A stretch of DNA of 64,000 bases from Sphaerolaimus hirsutus (Eukaryota > Nematoda > Chromadorea > Monhysterida > Sphaerolaimidae): the NCBI GenBank assembly GCA_964036195.1, contig OZ038455.1:10929855-10993854 (forward strand), given 5' to 3'. Below the pieces are notes generated by a model. The model had not been told where the DNA came from. It saw nothing but the letters and a program-made list of their open reading frames with translations, and ran no database searches. The position numbers were made by a program, and so were the translations under genes. Within the stretch, counting starts at the first letter, position 1, and every line of letters begins with the position of its first letter. Positions 58,101 through 64,000 of this stretch are shown here, one piece after another.

Positions 58101-61100
58101 ATCACTGACTGGTAAAACCTTGACAGGTTCATTAAGCAAATTCATTTGTTGGTAGTTGAAGTCATAGTGGCGATCATCGAATATTGGCTTCAGCTCTGTC
58201 CCATTTCGCACGTGTCTCATTTTGACTCTTTTTCCAGCCAAATGAGTGTGAACAAAACCGGCCAAAAAGTGATGGCCCTCATCTCTCAAATTGTTGGTGC
58301 ACGGCGCCGTGCAGTATGAGTATACTGTAAATTCCTGTGTTTTGAAGCGATTTTTACTTGATTTTTGACAAATGCAGAGTGGTATTATACTCATCTCATT
58401 CTCGCGTTATTTATTTTTACATAAAATTTTTGCAGTGCATGGCCAGTAATTTTGAGTGACCAATTATTATTTTGTTGAAAGTCGTAGGGGCACAATAAAT
58501 CGCACCAGATACTAGTGAACGTCGCTTACTGCAAACTTAGTGCCAATACCAGACTGAAAAATGTCAAATGCCATGTAAAATCATTTTCCTGGGCATTTTA
58601 CATGATATTTGACATTTCACAGGGTTTGTTACTGCACCTTCGCAATTTCGAGAGAAACATCTTTTATTTTACACAAAACCTTTTGTTTCGGTGGAACAAT
58701 GATATCCCAAGCCTGTATACCAGGTCCAAAAAGGCCCATTTGTGCAGAGAGTTTCTGATGTTCGGTTGTCGTGTAAAACTGCAGCCCAGACGAGTCAACA
58801 ATGTCTGCGTGTTTCATCGTGAATAGGATCGGGGCGATATGACTGTTCGATATTGGTAACCGATATATCGGTATGGACCTTCGTTATTGATATTCGATAT
58901 GAAATAATGGTCGATATGGTGCCAGTTCCGCAAAATGAGAAGTGAGAAGTGAAATGGAAAAGGCGAAATAAAAGCGCAAAGGCGAAGTGAAACGGCAAGT
59001 GAATTGGCAAAAGCGAAGAAAGATTAGGTACTTTTTATTTTTTACTTCGCTTATGCCAATTAGCATTGAAAAAATCTCTGGGAGATTTATATTTTAAAAA
59101 TCTCAGAAAATATAAGAGTTTCTGAGATTTATATTTTTCACACGATTTTCTAGAGAGATTTAATTATATTTTCTTTTTGAGAGATTTTCTGAGATTTTTA
59201 AAAATATCAGAAAATCTCTCAAATTCTGATATTTATATTTATTTATATTTTTTCCAGCTTTTTTGAGAGAGATTTAATTATGTATTTTTTCTTGAGAGAT
59301 TTCTGAGATTATATTTAATTATATTTTCCAAAAATTGATGATTTTTTCAATGCTAATGCCAATTCACTTGCCGTTTCACTTCGCCTATGCGCTTTTACTT
59401 CGCCTTTGCCATTTCACTTCTCATTTTGCGGAACTGGCCTATGGTCCGATTTTCAATATCGATATTAGATATGAAAAAATTGTTGATACTCGGTATTCTA
59501 CATCACATGTAGTGTGTCTATTAAATTGACTCTACCTTTCTTGTTTTTTGGGTTGTCATAATGCATTTCCAACATGTAGTAGCTGGATCGTCCAAAAATT
59601 GGTTGTCCAATGTCTTTGGGAAATACGAACGCCTGCACTTATATCGATTTGTGTAGGAAAATCCAAATTTTAGAATAATCATTTAAAATGAAATGAAAAA
59701 CAGTAAATACCTCCCCTCCATAAGCCCAAGCAGCTGCTACCTCGGAGCAGTAATTCATGGGGTTTATCGCATTCTTTTTAACACCAGGGGACACTCCCAA
59801 ACGCTGTAAAATGCGCTGTAAAATGTCAAATGTCATGCAAAGTGTCAAAAGTCATATAAAACGCCATGTAAAATGGCAAACGTTGGCCATTTTCCAGGGC
59901 ATTTTACATGACTCTTGACACTTTACATGACATTTCACATTTTACAGTTACAGCGTTTGGGAGTGGCACTTGGGTCATTCTGAATCCCGAGACTGAAGCA
60001 TGGACCTTCCCAATTACTTGAATTATCAAAGTCCATGGAAACCAAATTGTCATTGCACCCATATAAAACCATGTGGTGCACGAATGGCCGATTTTCTACC
60101 GGATCTAGCACAATGTCGTACTGTAATAAATAAAAACGAATATTAACGTATATGCGGCGGACATCACACTTAGTATAAAAACCTACCATAACCCATCTGA
60201 ATAATGAACCAAAACTTTTACATTTTTTCATCATAATATTTAGTTTTTACTATGAAATAATAAATTGCGAAATTTATCAAAAAAATTTATTCATAACATT
60301 ATGGTAGGTTTTCATACTAGGTGTGCTGTCCGCCGAGTATACGTATACTGGACGGACAGAGCGCTACACAATGAACGCTACCATATTTTGATGAATAAAG
60401 TTACGTGAAGAGTTGTGAAACGAATGTGATCTGATGAGAAACTTTTTTGTTTGTTCGTTTATTCATATGGGATAAGGTAGATTTTATTGTAAGGTGTACC
60501 GTCAGTAGGGTTTATTATAAATTACCGTATTTCCTCGAAATACCCCCCCTCGTTTGACCCCCCCCCCCCTCTCGAGACAACTATGAAACAATCACCCCCC
60601 CTCGAAATACCCCCCCCCCCCCAAATTGAGTGTAAAGGGAACGTACATGACAATAACTGTAGTTTGTGTTCTGTGTACTGCAGAACACACGTTGAAACAA
60701 TGTCGGTGTCACGTTAGAACAGTGTACATACCATCTACATACTAATATTAGTCTACAGAACCTTATAAATGGCGGTTTTTGTTGCATTTTTCGACGTCTG
60801 CGTACGTTTCAGACGACAATTTCGTACTTGGTTTTCAAAAATTTTCTTGTGAAATAATAACCCCCCCCCCTCGAAATACCCCCCCTCGTTTAACCCCCCC
60901 CCCTCTTGGGACCACTATGAAACAATCACCCCCCGGGGGGTATTTCGAGGAAATACGGTAGATGGTTTTTTACCGCTATAATGCTAGTTTCTGGACGTTC
61001 AAAGTGGAAGAGTTTACACCAATATATGGTGTCATATTGCGAGGGCACTGCGACATTTTCCATCTTGATGTCGATCACTTCAATTTGGCTGCCATCCAAT

Positions 61101-61817
61101 TTTGATAGACGCTCTTTTAGTTCATTTTTTGTTTGTTTATAGAATAGATTTATCGATCTGATCCCACGATTTGAATGTTTTGCTATTGGACCTGAGATGT
61201 TCACTTTCCGTTGTTTAAGTTTTTTAAAAATTTGCTGCACTTTACCTGTGTCACTTTCTGGAATTTCATCTCCAATAGACCAAATTGCTTTCACAGTGTC
61301 GCCTTCGTGTAAGTCGAAATCTTGTGTATCACAAGTTTTCTTTTTCCTGGAAACGTCTGCCCAAATGTGTGTCGCATTTTTGCCTGATTTTAGTAGGTCC
61401 CAATTTTGGTTATCGTCCTTTGGTGGATAGCCATTTTTGGTTCCATGGCGATCGGAAATTTGGCCTACACCCTGTGAGAATCGATTTGACGTCGTATTGA
61501 GTTGAGATTTCAAACATTGCCAGCCCCCTCAAATCACCCAAAATATTGTTGAAAAATTTTTTTAAAGTATTTTATCCCCAGCTTGCAAAGTAGCTAGTAC
61601 GGTAGGTAGTTCCTCCAAAAACTGACATTTTTCTCAATCCACACAATAACCATATCAGCGCCAGCCATCCCACCATTTGGACTGAAGCCAAATCCCACAT
61701 ATCCAGTAGCCTTGGCAGTCAGGGAAAATGTGACTTCATTTTCACTTGTGACCCATTTCAATTGGAAATTGTTCTCCCAATCCAACCACAGTGAGTGAGT
61801 GTATTCTGATTCTGTCA
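49101..61817 (-). CDS. MOXD1: MOXD1-like copper monooxygenase, exon split by retrotransposon
   Basis: Eleven exons on the minus strand: 61627-61817, 60974-61471, 59970-60120, 59711-59793, 59536-59632, 58680-58804, 58110-58334, 57606-57665, 57392-57535, [56965-56987 + 49309-49465], 49101-49184. About 611 codons. The family hydroxylates substrates using two coppers, as dopamine beta-hydroxylase does in the secretory pathway; the substrate of MOXD1 is not established. In order: DOMON domain (TGYVGFGFSPNGGMAGADMV, WDLLKSGKNATHIW), first copper domain (VHHMVLYGC, LEMHYDNP), second copper domain (DSSGLQFY, FVHTHLAGKRV, GDEFILECVYDTSDR, STRDEMCLAF). All expected ligands (HH, H, HTH, M) are present. 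The first exon here starts in phase 1, so a signal-peptide exon lies upstream. The penultimate exon is cut by a 7.5-kb LTR element, so this allele should encode a protein truncated after the catalytic core. The exon 3/4 junction and last exon are the least certain. Confidence 0.85.
49309..49469 (-). pseudogene. Downstream half of the interrupted MOXD1-like exon
   Basis: Encodes a stretch containing KKLTPLKDYIDKNVDWQKGQ and GKDGYMYCTFGGPW, which corresponds to the post-catalytic C-terminal segment of MOXD1. It begins with the CCAC target duplication (49466-49469) at the retrotransposon end. The other half (56965-56987) encodes IIKQRYGG after a CAG acceptor. Together, counting the duplication once, they make 180 nt, phase 0 on both sides. 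Reading from the upstream half into the LTR adds about 30 foreign residues and stops at 56868. Confidence 0.85.
49470..52009 (+). repeat. 5' LTR of the gag-only retrotransposon
   Basis: About 2.54 kb, almost identical to 54425-56964. It begins TGTCATGGGAATTTT. Differences noticed are a few bases near 49597-49606 (GTTAAAATGCTG against GTAAAAAGGCTG), one at the poly-T near 50405, and the final 28 bp. The AATAAA at 50729 could be its polyadenylation signal. The GTGTGT-rich second half gives incidental open frames on both strands. Such a long LTR with near identity implies recent insertion. Confidence 0.9.
50729..50734 (+). terminator. LTR poly(A) signal
   Basis: AATAAA in TTCAATAAAAACATC of the 5' LTR; identical copy at 55684-55689 in the 3' LTR. 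Confidence 0.4.
52320..52332 (+). promoter_or_regulatory. Candidate primer-binding site
   Basis: TGGTAGCAGCGAG begins with TGG, the complement of the universal tRNA 3' CCA, and resembles primer-binding sites of animal LTR elements. Its distance from the apparent LTR end (52009) is abnormal; see the finding on LTR ends. Confidence 0.35.
52800..53606 (+). CDS. Retrotransposon Gag with CCHC zinc knuckle
   Basis: 268-aa ORF. The ATG at 52800 (ACCATGG) is chosen over an upstream non-ATG extension. The middle resembles a retrotransposon Gag capsid region: FEDWHQLFEETASALG, HILPTFLRGTALDTFRL, FLKQKLSNALQEQ, VHNFSLRLQKLGLKAFPN, LKPELRYHV. The C-terminus has a canonical CX2CX4HX4C knuckle (C246, C249, H254, C259; CYGCRKSGHQAKNCP) for nucleic-acid binding, followed by a short basic end. 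The protein would package element RNA. The reading frame is intact, consistent with recent activity. No pol frame follows; a stop comes 10 residues after the knuckle. Confidence 0.9.
   Translation: MAQGGSNINQPMAFTGMPSVLIAMNGIIEKFTDECKEPFEDWHQLFEETASALGIDSVQCLHILPTFLRGTALDTFRLKMVTEPDVSYGDVCKFLKQKLSNALQEQKNRLAFMETVQFENESVHNFSLRLQKLGLKAFPNMSCSDLYKTFDLASHFVSKLKPELRYHVHLMGKPKTFQEAEESAIYAEHLVEDNQTSNKFDEKTDFYKQCCAKQKQCESKVSNFPKNPGRLSSASSKTRSVKSQRCYGCRKSGHQAKNCPKKSNKPSD
53607..54424. other. Noncoding 3' internal region of the retrotransposon
   Basis: T-rich sequence with TACAGCCTGGGAG words (near 53846, 54070, 54412). Contains no frame resembling pol. It may hold packaging or primer signals for trans-mobilisation. 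Confidence 0.6.
54425..56964 (+). repeat. 3' LTR of the gag-only retrotransposon
   Basis: 2540 bp, TGTCATGGG to GGGTGTCA, directly followed by CCAC and the rest of the MOXD1-like exon. Offset to the 5' LTR is 4955 bp throughout. The last 28 bp (56937-56964) are the exact reverse complement of 51983-52010 in the 5' copy. Confidence 0.92.
57033..57165. mobile_element. Family M foldback element
   Basis: Ends GGGGGCACTCCCGCACCCTG and CAGGGTGCGGGACTGCC. Both arms share the private variant GCACCCTG instead of the usual GACCCTG. In the intron before the split MOXD1-like exon. Confidence 0.75.
58541..58640. mobile_element. Family M foldback element (100 bp)
   Basis: AGTGCCAATACCAGACTG to CACAGGGTTTGTTACTGCACC with ATGTCAAATGCCATGTAAAAT arms, in the MOXD1-like intron following exon 6. 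One terminus (minus strand GTGCAGTAAC) could act as an alternative donor. Confidence 0.7.
58826..59500. repeat. GATAT-rich inverted element split by a family L element
   Basis: 58845-58917 and 59444-59500 contain CGATATTGGTAACCGATATATCG, TGATATTCGATATGAAA and ATCGATATTAGATATGAAA words, similar to 9855-9975. The family L element at 58918-59443 interrupts it. In the MOXD1-like intron between exons 5 and 6. Confidence 0.5.
58918..59443. mobile_element. Family L foldback element
   Basis: From GTGCCAGTTCCGCAAAATGA to CTCATTTTGCGGAACTGGC. Subterminal arms are AAGTGAAATGG / CCATTTCACTT words; the core is AGAGATTTTCTGAGATTTTT-type repeats. Flanks both contain TATGGT, a possible 6-bp duplication with one extra base. 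Confidence 0.75.
59785..59969. mobile_element. Family M foldback element forming a MOXD1-like intron
   Basis: Ends GGGGACACTCCCAAACGCTG and CAGCGTTTGGGAGTGGCAC, both carrying the private AAACGCTG variant. On the minus strand the element itself begins GTGCCACTCCC (donor) and its far arm supplies TTTGGGAG|TG (acceptor). Confidence 0.7.
60125..60345. mobile_element. Foldback element, CCTACCATAA arms
   Basis: Inverted arms AAAACCTACCATAA / TTATGGTAGGTTTT around AT-rich sequence, flanked by GCGGCGGACA and TGTCCGCCGAG. A diverged copy is at 32836-33060. In MOXD1-like intron 2. Confidence 0.65.
60523..60961. mobile_element. Family H foldback element (long)
   Basis: Outer ends TACCGTATTTCCTCGAAAT and ATTTCGAGGAAATACGGTA; C-runs with CTCGAAATACCCCCC words near both ends. 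An internal copy of TCGAAATACCCCCC-CTCGTTT words at 60872 suggests two elements or an internal duplication. It ends 12 bp from MOXD1-like exon 2. Confidence 0.75.
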
Positions 61818-61871
61818 CTGTGTGTGATTTGTTCGAGTGGAAATGTGATTAGTGTTATTGTGTTTTGTATT

Positions 61872-62013
61872 TACCGTATTTCCTCGACATCCCCCCTTGA
61901 ATTAACCCCCCTCACGAAAATTTCTGGCGAAATAATACCCCCCTCGAAATACCCCCCTAAAATTTGCACTCTGAAAAATAAAGCCCCTGGTGGATATTTC
62001 GAGGAAATACGGT
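61872..62013. mobile_element. Family H foldback element
   Basis: 142 bp, TTACCGTATTTCCTCGACA to TTTCGAGGAAATACGGTAA with CCCCCCTTGAATTAACCCC inner arms, upstream of the first MOXD1-like exon in the window. Confidence 0.8.
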
Positions 62014-62609
62014 AATTTAGTCGTTTCAAAGAAAATTTTACATCAGTGAAAAATTAGCTACTAGTGTTGGGAACCAGACGATATTGAAAAAAACAGTGCA
62101 AAAACAGTCTGGATTCACGGGCTTAGAAGGAATTGGGGGGTGGCATCTTAGGACGCGGGGTCCATCACGTCCATAACCCCTCCCCTCGAATAACTCCAAA
62201 GTCAAAAGAAATCCGATGCAAAAAATAACTCAACTAAGGATAGGGACTTATTCAAGGATATACGATATATGATACCATGGTCGAAAAAATTTCACATTGA
62301 AAACAAGAGTCAAATCGACATTTACCCGACATAGACATAACTAATCCATCCTTAAAAAATGGAATTTACAGGTTCTGTAACCAGTTTTACTGCGATGTTC
62401 AATTTTTAATTACAGCGCTATTTTTCATGAAGTAAGACTTCACCATAAATTTTGCTCACCTGTAAAACTCCAGTTTTTTTGTATAGCATATAATCAATGA
62501 AAAAAAACTTGAAAGACAATAAAAACTTACATTTCTGGCAGTTAACTATTGTGATAATTGACAGCGCAAACAATTCACGAAGTTGCATACCCAGTGGATA
62601 CGAAGATTT
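62014..62609. other. No feature recognised
   Basis: AT-rich, presumably intron 1 of the MOXD1-like gene. I looked for a minus-strand signal-peptide exon ending in phase 1 and found no convincing one here. Confidence 0.4.
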
Positions 62610-63014
62610 ACCGTATTACCTCTAATTGTAGGTATACCTACAATGATTTCAACACATTTTTCTGGCCTACGATTAGAGGGTAGCTAATATTAGAGGGCAC
62701 CTCTTATTGTTCCGTCAAACATTAAACCGACAGTGAACAGCGACGCAATTCATTTTATCACACTAGAATGTAACAAAATGGTGAACCAGACCCAGTAGAA
62801 GTTGACACAGAGTTCTCTTGTGCCCTTCGGCAACATTTTCATCGTTATCCGCTAATGTTTCGACACTGTTTTTGCAATTTAATGCGTTTCGGCACACAGC
62901 CAGCTGTGCCTTCTATTTGAGCTAGGTATGTCTAATATTCGTCACGTTCAAAAAAGCCAAAATTAGAGGGAAAATTTTATTGGAGGTATGTCTACAATAG
63001 GAGGCAATACGGTA
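62610..63014. mobile_element. Family H-like foldback element, CTCTAATTG variant
   Basis: TTACCGTATTACCTCTAATT to AATAGGAGGCAATACGGTA, with GTAGGTATACC / GGTATGTCTAC arms. It keeps the ACCGTATT terminus but replaces the CGAAATACCCC arm with a TCTAATTGTAGG arm. Confidence 0.7.
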
Positions 63015-63506
63015 CGTATTAATAAAAAGATTGCCAAATAAATATTTATTTCTTTTTTGTGTCCTCGCGACAATTTTGTGAGCTGAGTGCGTTCTTAAAT
63101 ATGCTCACCCGTTTGCTGGTGTTGTTTATTGATCTGTCGATATCACTTTAAACATTTATTTGACACGTTCCAAAATTGATACGTTCCAAAATTCTCAACT
63201 TTGCACAAACAAATATGGATGGTGTTGTAAAATGTATGATGCGCGGTATAATTTTATTTGAAAAACATTGCATTTTTCCTGAGTTGCGAAAACGTATTTA
63301 CGTTTACCCGAAATACCCGGTTATTCGGGTATTTATACTTACGTTTATGTTTATGATTTACAAAAATACCGTTACGTTTTGTTACGTTTTCCTGGCACAA
63401 TTACCCGGGTACCAGCGAAAACATAAAAAATATGTGAACGGAACCTTATTATTTGACCAATGTAGTGTTATATGGTCAGTTCAACATGCTTAAATGTTAA
63501 GAGGTT
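63015..63506. other. No feature recognised
   Basis: AT-rich sequence with a 105-codon open frame (63176-63493) rich in aromatic and basic residues but without motif or splice context. Likely noncoding. Confidence 0.35.
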
Positions 63507-64000
63507 GCCAATTCCGCAAGTGGAGAACTAGAACGATTTATCAGTGAGAAGTCAAAGTTGAGAGAGACATCAATTTATTAGTGCGAAGTGAAATGCAGGT
63601 AAAAAGACAAAAACGTTTTTAGTGTTTTCTTGTTACACTCGCCATTCAACTTGCCATTACCTCTCACTTATAAATTGTTTGTTTTTTAGTTCCCCACTTA
63701 AGAAATTGACAGGGCAAGGTACCATATTTCTTCTAATAGAAGAGCGCCGTTCTATTTTTTTCGTCAACTTTTTTACCTGCCATTCTATTAGAGGTGCCGT
63801 TCTATTGGAGGCTGCCATTCTATTTTTTCACCACTTTTTTCACAGATTTCTCATTTCAAAAATAGCCTTATTTTGAATGAAGCTTAGCAATATTTGAATA
63901 TCAGAGCATCAATTTGAGATTTAACATGTATTTGATTGCTTTGCATGTCCTCCTCACCATCCATTTTTGATTCATTTTTGTGTTTTGGAACACTCCCAAC
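63507..64000. other. Fragments of families L, H and M at the right edge
   Basis: 63508 has TTGCCAATTCCGCAAGTGG (one family L end). 63719 starts GTACCATATTTCTTCTAATA with ATTCTATTAGAGG words (diverged family H). 63990-64000 (ACACTCCCAAC) is the start of a family M copy that leaves the window. Confidence 0.5.

Noticed and set aside
1301-59969. Family M palindromes as CRISPR-like arrays
   Set aside because: The repeated words are inverted and irregular without spacers, in a eukaryotic genome; they are foldback transposons.

Overview
This is an AT-rich, repeat-dense piece of an animal (invertebrate-like) genome. The evidence is spliced genes with GT-AG introns encoding metazoan proteins (SIRT7, a ZnT1/SLC30A1-type zinc transporter and a MOXD1-type copper monooxygenase), a gag-encoding LTR retrotransposon, dozens of inverted-repeat elements and a large satellite array. 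There is no operon structure. I cannot name the species.

Layout. 1-1300: nested inverted-repeat transposons. 1461-1672 (-): first coding exon of an unrecognised gene that runs off the left edge. 2428-4007 (-): four-exon gene for a small secreted Cys-containing protein. 5079-13118 (+): an 11-exon SIRT7 gene (470 codons in phase) whose introns hold several complete mobile elements. 13.1-36.0 kb: no convincing gene. This stretch holds a GC-rich 25-30 bp minisatellite (21.25-22.08 kb), a satellite with an 868-bp higher-order repeat (22.1-27.75 kb), foldback elements and a GGGATC-array element. 36042-45616 (+): a 13-exon ZnT1-like zinc transporter gene with a long imperfect inverted repeat in intron 6. 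49101-61817 (-): 11 exons of a MOXD1-like monooxygenase whose signal-peptide exon lies upstream and was not found. It is tail-to-tail with the zinc transporter. 49470-56964: an LTR retrotransposon with about 2.54-kb LTRs and only a gag ORF. It sits inside a coding exon of the MOXD1-like gene, flanked by a CCAC duplication.

Exon models were built by hand from splice consensus and similarity to remembered family motifs, then checked by reading-frame phase. The SIRT7, zinc transporter and secreted-protein models add up to whole codons. The interrupted MOXD1-like exon becomes exactly 180 nt with matching phases when the retrotransposon and one copy of its target duplication are removed.

The most unusual content is the mobile DNA. 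(1) A very recent gag-only LTR element splits a coding exon, and its two LTRs end in an exactly inverted 28-bp block. (2) Several inverted-repeat families share TAGGG(T/A)-type termini and perfect 8-bp target duplications (hAT-like), but their bodies are made of different family-specific words. (3) A small foldback family may supply splice sites in two genes, in one case making up a whole intron. (4) There is an 868-bp higher-order satellite.
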